From the NCBI GenBank assembly GCA_016458225.1, contig JAEMGR010000017.1, positions 1-64,000 of the forward strand: a stretch of DNA of 64,000 nucleotides, given 5' to 3'. The notes under the pieces were generated by a model. The model saw nothing but the letters and a program-made list of their open reading frames with translations. It searched no databases and had not been told where the DNA came from. The stretch is from Myxococcaceae bacterium JPH2 (GTDB lineage: Bacteria > Myxococcota > Myxococcia > Myxococcales > Myxococcaceae). Positions within the stretch are counted from its first letter, which is position 1. Every line of letters begins with the position of its first letter. Shown in pieces: positions 30,472 through 40,171 of this stretch. Both the position numbers and the translations under genes were made by a program.

Positions 30472-33191
30472 GCGGAGGCGATCATCGACCGCTTCTCCGT
30501 GACGCGGGCCTTGTTGGCCAGCTCCGCGAGCTGCCGGTCCTTGGAGGCGTAGCGCTTCTCCTCCTCGTTGCGCAGCGAGGACAGCTTGCGGCGGTAGTCG
30601 CGCTCCATCCTGTCCGAGTGCGCTCGCGCCTTGGCCCGCTCCGCGATGTCCTCGGTGTGGGCCACCACCTTGCGCGCCTCGAACCACGCCTCGCGCGCGG
30701 CGTCCACGGACTCGCGCGACTCCAGGAGGCAGTCCTCGACGTAGCGGTCCGCGCGCTCCTTGGCCTTGTCCAGCTCGATCGCGTTGCGGCGCTCGGCGGC
30801 GCGGATGATCTCATCCTTGGCGGCCATGAGCGCCTGCTCGTGCATGAGCTGCACGGACACGGGCGCGGGCTGACGGCGCTTCTCTTCCTTCGCCGCCAGC
30901 TTCACGAAATGGCTGCCGTCAGCCAGAGGCAGGGCGCGGAAGTTGCCGTCCCGGTCCTTCACGACGACCAGGTGCACGAGCTTCTCCTCGGGCTTCAGTC
31001 CGGTCGTCTCGAACTTGTAGGCGAACCACCAGCCCTCGCTGCCCGCCAGGCGCGCGAGCCGTGACGGCAAGCCCGCCGCATCGAGCTGCAGGTAGCTGAT
31101 GGCGTCCTGCGTCCGGTCGCGCACCGCGTACGCGGCCTTGGCCACCTGGAGCCGCCCCGAGGCGCGGCTGCCCAGCACGGAGCCCGTCAGCGCGCGCGCC
31201 TCTTGCTGGCGCTTGGCCAGGCTCTCCTTGGCCTGATCTCCCGCCACGCGCAGGCGCCGGCGCACGTCACCGTCGAAGCGCTCCAGCACCACCGAGCGCA
31301 TCTCCGTCATGCGCTTGCTGATGGTGCCTTCCAGCTCGCCGCGCAGCTTGTCGAAGGCGGTGTTGATCTCGTCTGGGTGCCGGCACGACTGGTAGATGTC
31401 GAGCACGCGGCGCTCGAAGTCGACGCCGCTCTCCAGCGCGCCCAGGATTTCATCCGATGCGCCGAACACGCCGTCGAAGAGGCTGAGCTTCTTCTCCAGC
31501 AGCTCGAACAGGCGTGCGTCCGCCGCGTTCTGCCGGTTGAGGAAGTTGACCACCAGCACGTCGCGCTGCTGGCCGTAGCGGTGGCAGCGGCCGATGCGCT
31601 GCTCCACGCGCTGCGGGTTCCAGGGCAGGTCGTAGTTGACGACCAGGTTGCAGAACTGGAGGTTGAGTCCCTCGGCGCCCGCCTCGGTGCAGATGAGGAT
31701 CTGCGTCTTGTTGCGGAACTCGTCCACCAGCGCCCGGCGCTCTTCCGGGGTGCCGCCCGCGTCGCCCGACAAGAGGGAGATCTTCCCCCGGTAGCCGTGC
31801 TCGGACAGCAGGTCGGTGAGGTACTGCTGCGTGCGCTTGGACTCGGTGAAGATGAGCGCCTTCTCCGGCCAGCTGTGCGCCCGCATCACCGTGAAGGTGC
31901 GATCCAAGGCGCGCTTGAGGGCCTCGCCCTTGGCGTTGATCCGGATGGAGTCCGCGAGGTCCGCGTACTGGCGCAGCTCCCAGACCTCCTGCTCCAGCGC
32001 GCGCAGGCTGGGCGACTTCGCCGGATCATCCGACCACTCCTCGCCCTCCTCGACGAACTGCTTGGCCTCCTCGGGCTCGAAGAGCGACAGGGCCTGCTGT
32101 CCCAGCCGGGCCGCTTCCAGGCGCTTCTGGAGGTTGTCCGAGAGCCGCCGCAGGGTGGGGGCGATGGCGTACGTGGAGGAGGCCAGCAGCTTGCGGTAGC
32201 AGAGCGTCAGCAGCGTCTTCTTGCCCGGCTCGATGGCGCACGACTCCGCCCGCCGGAGGTACTCGCTGACCTTCTCGTAGAGGTCATGCTCCTCGGGCGA
32301 GGGCATGAAGTCTTCCACGATGCTGCGCCGGTTGGTGTAGCGCACGTACTCGCGCACCTGACGGCGCAGCGTGCGCTGGACCACCGGGGCCAGCCGCTCC
32401 TTGAGTTCGCAGGCGGCGGACTCGGACATGCCGCCGCCCTCGTCCACACGGTAGCGGCTGCGGAAGGCGTGCTCAGGCCCGAGGATCTGCTCGTCCAGGA
32501 GCGACGTCAGCCCGAACAGCTCCATGAGGTTGTTCTGGAGCGGGGTGGCGGTGAGCAGCAGCTTGGGGCGGCCCGCCAGGGACGCGCGCAGCGCCTGGCC
32601 CGTCTTGTTGTTGGGCCGGTGCGCGTTCCGCAGTCGGTGGGCCTCGTCGATGATGACCAGGTCCCACGGAATCTCGGCCACCAGGTGCGACTTGTTGGCG
32701 GCGAACGGGTGCGAGCAGATGACGGGGAAGGGTTGATCGAAGCAGTTGCCGTTGGCGCGCACGTTGCGGCCGTCGATCAGCACGCTGTCCAGGTCGAACT
32801 TCTCGCGCAGCTCGGCGTTCCACTGCGCGCGCAGCACGGCGGGCGCCAGGATGAGGATGCGCGCCTTGCCCTCGGCCATGAGCTGGCCCACCACGAGGCC
32901 CGCCTCGATGGTCTTCCCCAGGCCGACCTCGTCCGCGAGCATGCAGCCGCCGCGCGACAGCGCGTCGAGCGCGAACATGGCCGCCTCGACCTGGTGCGGG
33001 TTGAGGTCCACCTTGGCCTCGGACAGCGCGCCGGCGAGCCGGTGCTGCGAGTCCGCGCTCTTTGCCAGCAGTTCCTCCGCGAGCAGCCGCTCGTGGAAGG
33101 GCGTCAGCGTTCGCGAGGACTCGCCATCACCGCGCGGCGGTGACGCGTCCGCTTCGACCTCGACCCTCAAACCCCTCGCGACCTCCGCCAA
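30453..33191 (-). CDS. SNF2/RapA-like ATP-dependent helicase
   Basis: About 912 residues from a TTG at 33191. Motif I ADEVGLGKT, motif II DEAH in IIDEAHRLRN, motif III LLTATPLQNN, and C-terminal motif VI QRIGRCHRYGQ identify an SNF2-type translocase. A long coiled-coil C-terminal part rich in Glu, Arg and Lys follows. It resembles RapA-type proteins that remodel RNA polymerase or nucleic acid complexes; no phage-defence partner genes flank it. The start is uncertain: in-frame codons with GC-rich third positions extend to about 33250 without an in-frame start codon. TTG 33191 has GGAG eight bases upstream. Confidence 0.85.
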   Translation of the reverse strand: MAEVARGLRVEVEADASPPRGDGESSRTLTPFHERLLAEELLAKSADSQHRLAGALSEAKVDLNPHQVEAAMFALDALSRGGCMLADEVGLGKTIEAGLVVGQLMAEGKARILILAPAVLRAQWNAELREKFDLDSVLIDGRNVRANGNCFDQPFPVICSHPFAANKSHLVAEIPWDLVIIDEAHRLRNAHRPNNKTGQALRASLAGRPKLLLTATPLQNNLMELFGLTSLLDEQILGPEHAFRSRYRVDEGGGMSESAACELKERLAPVVQRTLRRQVREYVRYTNRRSIVEDFMPSPEEHDLYEKVSEYLRRAESCAIEPGKKTLLTLCYRKLLASSTYAIAPTLRRLSDNLQKRLEAARLGQQALSLFEPEEAKQFVEEGEEWSDDPAKSPSLRALEQEVWELRQYADLADSIRINAKGEALKRALDRTFTVMRAHSWPEKALIFTESKRTQQYLTDLLSEHGYRGKISLLSGDAGGTPEERRALVDEFRNKTQILICTEAGAEGLNLQFCNLVVNYDLPWNPQRVEQRIGRCHRYGQQRDVLVVNFLNRQNAADARLFELLEKKLSLFDGVFGASDEILGALESGVDFERRVLDIYQSCRHPDEINTAFDKLRGELEGTISKRMTEMRSVVLERFDGDVRRRLRVAGDQAKESLAKRQQEARALTGSVLGSRASGRLQVAKAAYAVRDRTQDAISYLQLDAAGLPSRLARLAGSEGWWFAYKFETTGLKPEEKLVHLVVVKDRDGNFRALPLADGSHFVKLAAKEEKRRQPAPVSVQLMHEQALMAAKDEIIRAAERRNAIELDKAKERADRYVEDCLLESRESVDAAREAWFEARKVVAHTEDIAERAKARAHSDRMERDYRRKLSSLRNEEEKRYASKDRQLAELANKARVTEKRSMIASAYFWLS

Positions 33192-33269
33192 GACCCTGTC
33201 TCCATCCGTCGTGTCGAGCCCGTCCGCCAGCCGGGCGATCCGGTAAAGCGCGCCATTTTGTTGACCGCA

Positions 33270-33279
33270 ACATGCATGT
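33270..33279. promoter_or_regulatory. Perfect palindrome ACATGCATGT upstream of the helicase gene
   Basis: A 10-bp palindrome in an AT-richer spot upstream of the SNF2 gene, next to TTTACA on the minus strand. It could be an operator. The rest of the 214-nt gap to the DUF58 gene shows nothing clear. Confidence 0.3.
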
Positions 33280-33405
33280 AAAGGGGGTCTTCTCCGAAGC
33301 CGAAAAATCGGCCTCCGCGCGATCGGCGCACGCTCGCGTCGGCGGCATCTACACCCTCCGCAGCGCGCGGTGCATGAAAAGTTCCAAGGGGCTTGACGAA
33401 CGGGC

Positions 33406-34734
33406 TCAGAGTAGTCCGCGAGCCTTGACATCCAGGTACGCGTTGAGCGCCGCGGCGCCGAAGCCGTGCGCGGGGGCTCGCACCACGAGCGCACCCGCGT
33501 CGCGCAGGGTGTTGGCGGTGCGGAGGTATTCGCGCTCCAGTCGGCTGGCGACCTGTCGCGCATAGGCAGCGGGAACGTCCGCGGGCACGTCGGTGGCGGC
33601 GGCTTCCAGGTCCTCGTCACGCAGCGAGGCCACCAGGGGGAGGTGGCGCGGACGCAGGGCCAGCGTGCGGGTCAGGAGCGCTCCGGATGCGCCCGGATCC
33701 ACCAGGTCAGTGAAGAGGACCACCAGCGCGCGGCGCGTCTGGCGCGCGAAGGCGAAGTCGAAGGCCCGGCCGTAGTCGCTCTCTTCCAGGTCCGCTTCGA
33801 CGCGGTAGAGCGCCTCGGTGATGAGTCGCAGGTGCTCGCGGCCCTGTCGCGGAGGGAGGAACGCGCGCACGTCGCTGGCGAAGGCGAGCACGCCCACGCG
33901 ATCGCCCGCGTCCAGGCTCACGCGCGCCAGTCGCAGCGCCGCGTCCACGGCGTGGTCGAGCTTGCGGCGTCCGCCCACTTCGCCGGCCATGTGACGGCCG
34001 CAGTCGAGGAGCAGCAGCACGGGCTGGTGCCGCTCGGGTTGCCAGGTGCGCACGCGCATGTCGCCGTGGCGCGCGGAGGACTTCCAGTCGATGTGCCGGT
34101 AGTCGTCACCGGGCCGGTACTCTCGGAGGGACTCGAACTCGCGTCCCTCGGTGGCCTTGAGTCGGACGGTGCGCGCGGAGGATGCGTCCTCGGACCGAGT
34201 GAGCGCGAGGGCCTCTCGCGAGAGGGCCGTGAGGTCCGGGTACACCTTCACGTCCTGCGCCGCGGGCACGTGCACTTGTCGCGCGCACAGGCCCAGGGGG
34301 CCCATCAACCTCAGGTGCAGGTCGCCGAAGTGGGCATCGCCGCGCGCGGTGGGATGGACGCGATAGGTGACGGTGGTGGGGACGAGCCCCGGCTGCGCGA
34401 TGAAGGGCTGCCGGTGTCCATCGCTCCGCAGCTCGGGCGGTGGCTCGTCGCGCACTTCGCCTCGGAGGGCGGTGGCGCCTCGCGCGTGGATGCGCACGCG
34501 AACCGGGTTGTCCACGCCCGAGGAGAGGATGGGGTCCACATCCCGATGCACGACCACATCATCGGCGCGGGGGGCGCGAACGAAGTCCAGCGCGATGAGT
34601 GAGAGCACCGCGACGTCGAACGCGAGCACGAGCCATCCGAAGGCGGATGACACTCCCGCGAGCGCCGCGGGGATGAGGCCCGCGACGAGGAGCGACACCG
34701 CGAGGCCCGTGGGGACCGGACGCCCGATGCTCAC
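33406..34734 (-). CDS. DUF58 / vWA-like membrane protein
   Basis: 442 residues. Two N-terminal membrane helices (TGLAVSLLVAGLIPAALAG and FGWLVLAFDVAVLSLIALDF), then a DUF58 region with LREYRPGDDYRHIDWKSSARHG, the family signature, and a vWA-like C-terminal part. DUF58 proteins work with MoxR AAA+ ATPases, which directly precede it. The GTG start overlaps the moxR stop (GTGA), so translation is coupled. Confidence 0.9.
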   Translation of the reverse strand: MSIGRPVPTGLAVSLLVAGLIPAALAGVSSAFGWLVLAFDVAVLSLIALDFVRAPRADDVVVHRDVDPILSSGVDNPVRVRIHARGATALRGEVRDEPPPELRSDGHRQPFIAQPGLVPTTVTYRVHPTARGDAHFGDLHLRLMGPLGLCARQVHVPAAQDVKVYPDLTALSREALALTRSEDASSARTVRLKATEGREFESLREYRPGDDYRHIDWKSSARHGDMRVRTWQPERHQPVLLLLDCGRHMAGEVGGRRKLDHAVDAALRLARVSLDAGDRVGVLAFASDVRAFLPPRQGREHLRLITEALYRVEADLEESDYGRAFDFAFARQTRRALVVLFTDLVDPGASGALLTRTLALRPRHLPLVASLRDEDLEAAATDVPADVPAAYARQVASRLEREYLRTANTLRDAGALVVRAPAHGFGAAALNAYLDVKARGLL

Positions 34735-35666
34735 CTCGGCACTCGTACCCGCTCGAGCGTCTGGCGAAGCACCTCGTCCGCGGTGATGCCCTCGACCTCG
34801 GCTTCGGCCTTCAGCAGGAGGCGGTGGTTGAGCACGCTTCCCGCCACGGCCTTCACGTCATCCGGGGTGACGAAGTCGCTGCCCTGGAGCGCGGCGCGGG
34901 CCTTGGATGCGGCCAGGAGCGCCTGGGCCGCACGAGGGCTGGCGCCCAGACGCACGCGCGGATTGGTGCGAGTCTCGCGCGCCACCTGCACCACGTACTG
35001 GAGGATGGACTCGTCGCACGCGACACGGGCCGCGTGCCGTTGCAGCTCCACCAGGGTCGGGGCATCCAGCACGCGCTCCACGTCGATGGGGCGGCCCTCT
35101 CGCTGGTGGAAGGCGCGCAGCATGGCGCCCTCGGCGTCCGCGTCCGGATAGCCCACCCGCACGCGCATCAAGAAGCGGTCGAGCTGCGCCTCGGGCAGGG
35201 GATAGGTGCCCTCCAGCTCCAGCGGGTTCTGCGTGGCGACGACGAAGAACTGCGGAGGCAGAGGATGCGTCACCCCGTCGATGGTGACCTGCCGCTCCTC
35301 CATGGCCTCCAGGAGCGCGGCCTGCGTCTTGGGCGGGGTGCGGTTGATCTCATCCGCGACCAGGACCTCCGTGAAGATGGGGCCCTTCATCAGGCGGAAG
35401 CCGTGCTCCTGCGGCTGGAAGATGTTGGTGCCGAGGATGTCCGCCGGCATCAGGTCCGGCGTGAACTGGACGCGCGAGAACAACAGGCCCAGCGCGCCCG
35501 CCATGCTGCGCGCGGTGAGCGTCTTGGCCACGCCGGGCACGCCCTCCAGCAGCACGTGTCCACGCGCGAGGAACGCCGTCACCAGGTCCGCCAGCACGCG
35601 CGGCTGGCCCTGGACGGCGGCGCCCAACGAGGCGAGGAGGCGATCGAGGGGCGTGGCGCTCGTCAT
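34731..35666 (-). CDS. MoxR-family AAA+ ATPase
   Basis: 311 residues. Walker A GVPGVAKT, Walker B VADEINR, a sensor region with FVVATQNP and a C-terminal lid. MoxR proteins act as chaperones for assembling or activating partner complexes, usually with DUF58/vWA proteins; here DUF58 lies immediately downstream. The zinc-ribbon membrane protein is 12 nt upstream on the same strand. Confidence 0.93.
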   Translation of the reverse strand: MTSATPLDRLLASLGAAVQGQPRVLADLVTAFLARGHVLLEGVPGVAKTLTARSMAGALGLLFSRVQFTPDLMPADILGTNIFQPQEHGFRLMKGPIFTEVLVADEINRTPPKTQAALLEAMEERQVTIDGVTHPLPPQFFVVATQNPLELEGTYPLPEAQLDRFLMRVRVGYPDADAEGAMLRAFHQREGRPIDVERVLDAPTLVELQRHAARVACDESILQYVVQVARETRTNPRVRLGASPRAAQALLAASKARAALQGSDFVTPDDVKAVAGSVLNHRLLLKAEAEVEGITADEVLRQTLERVRVPR

Positions 35667-35678
35667 GTCGGGAGTCCG

Positions 35679-36635
35679 CTACTGCGCGGACTTGTCCTTG
35701 AGGCCCATGAGCGTCCCGCCCAGCGCGGCCAGGGCGCCCAGCACCGCGAGGAAGACGCCCATGCTCGGCGAGGAGTTCATCATCTCGGTGTTGCCCATGG
35801 GGGTGGGCACGCGCGCGGTGTCCGAGGCCAGCTTCATGAAGATGAGCCCCCAGAGCAGCGTCACGATGGACATGCCGAGCTGCGCGAGCCACGGCACCAT
35901 CGGGTTGAGCTGCGCGAGCGAGCGCCGCACGCGGACGCTGATGGCGATCATCACGCCCACGGACAGCAGGCACGCGCCGACTCCCGCGCTCATCAGCCCC
36001 AGGATGTCGCCATCCGCGGCCGTCTCCTTCCACGGCAGGAAGCACGAGAGGACGACCGCCGCGGCGCCCCAGAACGCGATGCGGTCCGCGCCCTTCAGCT
36101 CCCGCAGGAAGTCGCGACCCTGGAGCATCAGCACCTCGGGGTCCTCGATGGCGCTGCTGCCGGGGCGCCGCTCGGCGCGCTCCCACGCGTCCTCGACGTC
36201 GGAATACGAAGGCTCGGGAGGAGGGGCCGGAGCGCGGCGCGGAGCGGGGGCGGCGGCGCGACCACCACTGCCCGAACTGCTCGGCCGGGCCGCCGGGGCG
36301 GGGCGCGAGGGCGGACGCTGGGCGCGCTCGCGGGTGATCTGCTCCATGCTCTTCACGTTCGTCGCGTCATCCGACGGCGCAGGGCGAGCGGGCTTGGCGG
36401 GCCGCGCACGCGCCGCGGGCTTGGCCGCCGCGCGAGGATCCTCGGCCGCGCCGGTGGACTCATCATCATCCTGCTCGGGCGGCGGTTCGGCGGAGAGGAA
36501 AGCGGAGTCGATGATGTAATCGCAGACGGGGCAGATGGACGAGCCTTCCGCCACCTGGGTGTCGCAGCCAGGGCAGTTCAGGGCCGGCGCTCCTGAGAGA
36601 GAAAACGTGCGCGCATCTTCGAGGCGCCGGGCCAT
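35679..36635 (-). CDS. Zinc-ribbon membrane protein
   Basis: 318 residues. An N-terminal zinc ribbon (CPGCDTQ, then CPVC) precedes a long Pro/Ala/Arg-rich linker and four C-terminal membrane helices. First gene of a minus-strand operon with moxR and DUF58. The function is unknown; it may anchor or regulate the MoxR complex. ATG 36635 is preferred over TTG 36644. Confidence 0.7.
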   Translation of the reverse strand: MARRLEDARTFSLSGAPALNCPGCDTQVAEGSSICPVCDYIIDSAFLSAEPPPEQDDDESTGAAEDPRAAAKPAARARPAKPARPAPSDDATNVKSMEQITRERAQRPPSRPAPAARPSSSGSGGRAAAPAPRRAPAPPPEPSYSDVEDAWERAERRPGSSAIEDPEVLMLQGRDFLRELKGADRIAFWGAAAVVLSCFLPWKETAADGDILGLMSAGVGACLLSVGVMIAISVRVRRSLAQLNPMVPWLAQLGMSIVTLLWGLIFMKLASDTARVPTPMGNTEMMNSSPSMGVFLAVLGALAALGGTLMGLKDKSAQ

Positions 36636-36699
36636 GGCTGTCAAACCCCGTGAGTCCTAACCCCTGGATTTTCGCGGAGAATTGACCTACGCCAAGCCC

Positions 36700-38790
36700 A
36701 TGCGCCGCCTGCCCGTCGACCTGTTCGTCCGCCTCGCGCTGCTCTCCGCGCTCGCGGGGTGTGCCCACTCCAATCCCGCGTCCCCAGGCTCCGCGAATTC
36801 GGCGCGGGCGCGCCAGGACATCGCGCGATGGGAGGATCAGCGCTCGCTTGGGGATGGCCAACTCGTGGCGTGGGCCGTGGGTGCCGAGGAGCCGCTGGTG
36901 CGAGCGCGAGCATTGCGCGCGCTGGCCCGCATCCAGGACGCCTCGACGCTCGACGCGGTGGTGGCAGGACTGACAGCGCCGGCGCCCGAAGTGCGAGACG
37001 AAGCGGCCTTCGCGGCAGGCGAGCTGGCCTTGTCCTGGGAGCCGCTGCCCGAGGCCGCGCGCGAGCAGCTCACCACGGTCCTGGTCGCCGCCGAGTCCCG
37101 AGAATCCGAGGGCCGCGTGCGCGCCTCTCTGGTGGAGGCGCTCGGGAAGCTGGGCACGCGCGACGCGATTCGGCACCTCACGGGGCGGATGACGGAGGGC
37201 CCGACGGAGTGGCGAGCCCGCGCTGCGCTGGCGTTGGGCGTGGTGGCGCGGCGCGGAGGTGCGGCGGGCGTGCGCGAGGTTCCGATGGCGCCCGCGGCGC
37301 AGCTCCTCGCGGCAGGGCTTCCTGAGGAAGCGCGCTACGCGGGCGCGTACCTCCTGGCGAACCTCCGCCGAGCCGAGACCCTGGCGGCCCTGCGTGCGTG
37401 TCTGGGCGATGTGGCGCCGGACGTGCGCGCGCTGTGCGCGAAGGGAATGGGTGACGTGGGCGGACCTGAGGACGCCGCGACGCTGGCCGCGCTGCTGGCG
37501 AGAGAGACGACGCCCCGAGTGGCGGCGGAGACCGCGCGGGCCCTGGCGAAGCTCACGGCGTCATGCAGCGGGCCCTGCCTGCCCATGGATGCGCTGAGGG
37601 GCCTCACGCCCAGCCTCGAGCACGTGGCGCGAGGCGAGTCTGCCTGGAGTCATCCGGTGCTGGCGGTGGCGCAGCTGGGCCTTCCGGGATTCGCTCGGCC
37701 GCTGTGGGTCGAACTGCGGAAGGAACTCGCGGGAGCGATGGCGCACGCGTCGTCGGAGGTCGCGCGAGCAGACCTCGCATGGCTCGATTGTCGTGTGGCC
37801 GCGGCGATGGATCAGCAGACGGGCGCGCTCGCCGAAGTCCTGCGTTGCGGCGACGGCAGGGTGCCCGAGCCGAGGCGCCTGGCGCTGGGCCTGCGTGAGG
37901 TCGCGCGTGCCAAGGGCGCGGGAGGCGCGGACTTCGCCGTGGCGTTGCTGAGCCACCCGGACACGCGCGTGCGCCTCGCCGCGTTGGAGGCAGTTTCCGA
38001 GCGCCCCGTTCCGGGAGCGGCCGATCCCGTGCGCGCGATGCTTGATGGCACGGATCTCGTGGAGGCAGGCGCCGCGGCGTCCGTGGCCGGTCGACTGAAG
38101 GATGCCCAGGCGCTGCCCGCCGTGGAGCGTCTGGCCGCGCGAGTGGCCCAGGCGTCGGATCTCGCGGAGCCCGTCGCGGGCGCGCTGGTGGCGCTGAAGG
38201 GGAAGGGCGCCGAGCCGCTTCTGCGCGAGTGGCTCCAACATCCCCACGCGAACGTGCGCCGCGTGGCGGCCGACGCACTCACCGAACTCACCGGCCAGCC
38301 AGTGCGCTCGGCGCGCGTGGCGCTCCCCTCAGAGACGGTCGCGCCCGCTCAGCCCGTGGGGGCCCGGCTGCGCTTCCACACGGCGAAGGGGAACTTCGAG
38401 GTCGCCCTGGATACGGAAGAGGCCCCTGTCACCTCGGGCAACCTGCTCGCGCTGGCCCGCCGCGGTTACTTCCAGGGCGTCGCGTTCCATCGCGTCGTCC
38501 CGGACTTCGTGGCGCAGGGCGGAGATCCGCGCGGCGATGGGGAAGGGGGCCCTGGCTACTCCATCCGCTGCGAGATGACGCGGCGACTCTACCGCCGAGG
38601 CGTCGTGGGCATGGCGCTGTCGGGCAAGGATACGGGCGGCAGCCAGTTCTTCTTCACGCACGCGCCGCAGCCCCACCTGGACGGTCGCTACACCGCGTTC
38701 GGTGAGGTCATCTCCGGGATGGATGTGGTGGACGCGTTGCTGGAGGGCGACGTGATGACCTCGGTGGAGGTCATCGAGCCCGGCGCCTGA
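36700..38790 (+). CDS. Lipoprotein with HEAT-like repeats and a cyclophilin domain
   Basis: 696 residues. Lipobox LSALAGC, so anchored in the outer or inner membrane. Residues about 30-540 form a long series of helical HEAT-like repeats (e.g. DPVRAMLDGTDLVEAGAAAS). The C-terminal about 150 residues are a cyclophilin-type peptidyl-prolyl isomerase: FHRVVPDFVAQGGDPRGDG and GSQFFFTHAPQPHLDGRYTAFG. It likely folds proteins in the periplasm with the repeats as a docking scaffold. ATG 36700 gives the signal peptide. Possibly leaderless: no Shine-Dalgarno. Divergent from the zinc-ribbon operon. Confidence 0.85.
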   Translation: MRRLPVDLFVRLALLSALAGCAHSNPASPGSANSARARQDIARWEDQRSLGDGQLVAWAVGAEEPLVRARALRALARIQDASTLDAVVAGLTAPAPEVRDEAAFAAGELALSWEPLPEAAREQLTTVLVAAESRESEGRVRASLVEALGKLGTRDAIRHLTGRMTEGPTEWRARAALALGVVARRGGAAGVREVPMAPAAQLLAAGLPEEARYAGAYLLANLRRAETLAALRACLGDVAPDVRALCAKGMGDVGGPEDAATLAALLARETTPRVAAETARALAKLTASCSGPCLPMDALRGLTPSLEHVARGESAWSHPVLAVAQLGLPGFARPLWVELRKELAGAMAHASSEVARADLAWLDCRVAAAMDQQTGALAEVLRCGDGRVPEPRRLALGLREVARAKGAGGADFAVALLSHPDTRVRLAALEAVSERPVPGAADPVRAMLDGTDLVEAGAAASVAGRLKDAQALPAVERLAARVAQASDLAEPVAGALVALKGKGAEPLLREWLQHPHANVRRVAADALTELTGQPVRSARVALPSETVAPAQPVGARLRFHTAKGNFEVALDTEEAPVTSGNLLALARRGYFQGVAFHRVVPDFVAQGGDPRGDGEGGPGYSIRCEMTRRLYRRGVVGMALSGKDTGGSQFFFTHAPQPHLDGRYTAFGEVISGMDVVDALLEGDVMTSVEVIEPGA

Positions 38791-38799
38791 GTTCGCGCT

Positions 38800-39978
38800 T
38801 CAGCTTCCGCTCGCCCTCGCGGGCGGAACGGGCGGGCCGCCACCGAGCGGCTCGAGGTTCCAGCGGCGGTTCTCCGCCTCCTCCATCTGCTCGACGTCAT
38901 GGCGGATGCGGGCCCACTCGCTGTCGGGGATGCGCAGGAAGGCCTCGGCGAGCGCCGGGTCGAACTGCGTCCCGGCACACCGGCGGATCTCATCCTTGGC
39001 CACTGCCAGCGGCCGGCCCTTGCGATAGGGCCGGTCCGAGGTGATGGCATCCAGCGTGTCCACGAGACAGAAGATGCGGGCCCCGATGACGATCTCTTCA
39101 CCCGCCAGGTTCTGCGGGTAGCCCTTGCCGTCCCACCGCTCCTGGTGCTGCATCACGATGAGCGCCGCGTCGTGCAGGTAGGGCATCTTCGCGAGCATGC
39201 GGTAGCCGAACTCGGGGTGCTTGCGCATCTCCACCCATTCCTCGGGCGTCAGCGGACCGGGCTTGAGCAGGATGGAGTCGCGCACGCCAATCTTGCCAAT
39301 GTCATGCAGCAGCGCGCCTTGCTCGACCACGTCCAGCGCGTAGCCGGCCAGCCCAATCTCCTCGGCCACCCGCCGCGCATAGAGCGAGACGCGACGCGAG
39401 TGCCATTGCGTCTCGGTGTCGCGATAGTCGAGCGCGCTGATCAGCCCGTCCAGAAGGCCCGTGGTGCGCTCCACCACGCGATGCTCCAGCTCGCGGTTGA
39501 TGGCGAGCAGCTCCGCGTTCTTCTCCGCCACCTCGCGCGTCAGCCGCTCGTTGGCCTCCACCAGTCGGTAGTGCTCGACCGCCTGACGCACGCTGCTGGT
39601 CAACTCGCTGAGCGCCCAGGGCTTGCCCAGCAGGCGGAACACCTCACCCCGGTTGACCGCCTCGGAGGCGGTGCGGAAGTCCGCCGCCGCCGTCAGCATC
39701 AGCCGGACTGCGCGCGGGTTCTTCTCACGCAACGCGGACAGCAATTCGATGCCGTTGAGGTACGGCATCATGAAGTCCGTGAGGACGACGTGGAAGCCCA
39801 CCTCTCGCGCGGCGAGTACGGGATCACTGTGCGTGACGACGTCGTACCCCTCCGTCTGCAGGATCCGAGACAGCGCGGCCAGGATGAGCACGTCGTCATC
39901 CACCACGAGGATGCGGTCCATGTCGGCGAGGTCTCCAGTGCGGCGGGCCTTCTCGCAGGCCGTCCCGGCCTTATACAT
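38800..39978 (-). CDS. Response regulator with HD-GYP domain
   Basis: 392 residues. A receiver domain (acid pocket around Asp27-29, phosphoacceptor Asp68 in LTDFMMP) is joined by a coiled coil to an HD-GYP domain with HD at 225-226 and GYP at 286-288. HD-GYP proteins hydrolyse cyclic di-GMP; the HHE motif here reads HQE (278-280), so activity should be tested. ATG 39978 has GGGAGG upstream; ATG 39921 would remove 19 residues. Convergent with the cyclophilin lipoprotein 9 nt away, divergent from the DapB-like gene. Confidence 0.9.
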   Translation of the reverse strand: MYKAGTACEKARRTGDLADMDRILVVDDDVLILAALSRILQTEGYDVVTHSDPVLAAREVGFHVVLTDFMMPYLNGIELLSALREKNPRAVRLMLTAAADFRTASEAVNRGEVFRLLGKPWALSELTSSVRQAVEHYRLVEANERLTREVAEKNAELLAINRELEHRVVERTTGLLDGLISALDYRDTETQWHSRRVSLYARRVAEEIGLAGYALDVVEQGALLHDIGKIGVRDSILLKPGPLTPEEWVEMRKHPEFGYRMLAKMPYLHDAALIVMQHQERWDGKGYPQNLAGEEIVIGARIFCLVDTLDAITSDRPYRKGRPLAVAKDEIRRCAGTQFDPALAEAFLRIPDSEWARIRHDVEQMEEAENRRWNLEPLGGGPPVPPARASGS

Positions 39979-40171
39979 CCCTTGCCTCCCGCCCAAACAG
40001 GACCCCCCCTGACGATTCCGGGCCTCCAAGCCATGGAAATCCTTGGAGAATGTTCCAAACTGGAAGTCTTGCGGATCCAAGTGATGCTTGCCTGCCCGGC
40101 AATGCGTGGTCTATGGTGACGAAATCGCCTGTTTGTTGATGTAACCCCTTGTAATTCTGGAGCAATCTCCG

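Noticed and set aside
31203-33143. 646-codon plus-strand frame over the SNF2 gene
   Set aside because: Antisense shadow of the helicase.
30453-33191. SNF2 gene as part of a DISARM-type defence system
   Set aside because: No methyltransferase, DrmA/B or other defence partner is nearby; neighbours are unrelated.
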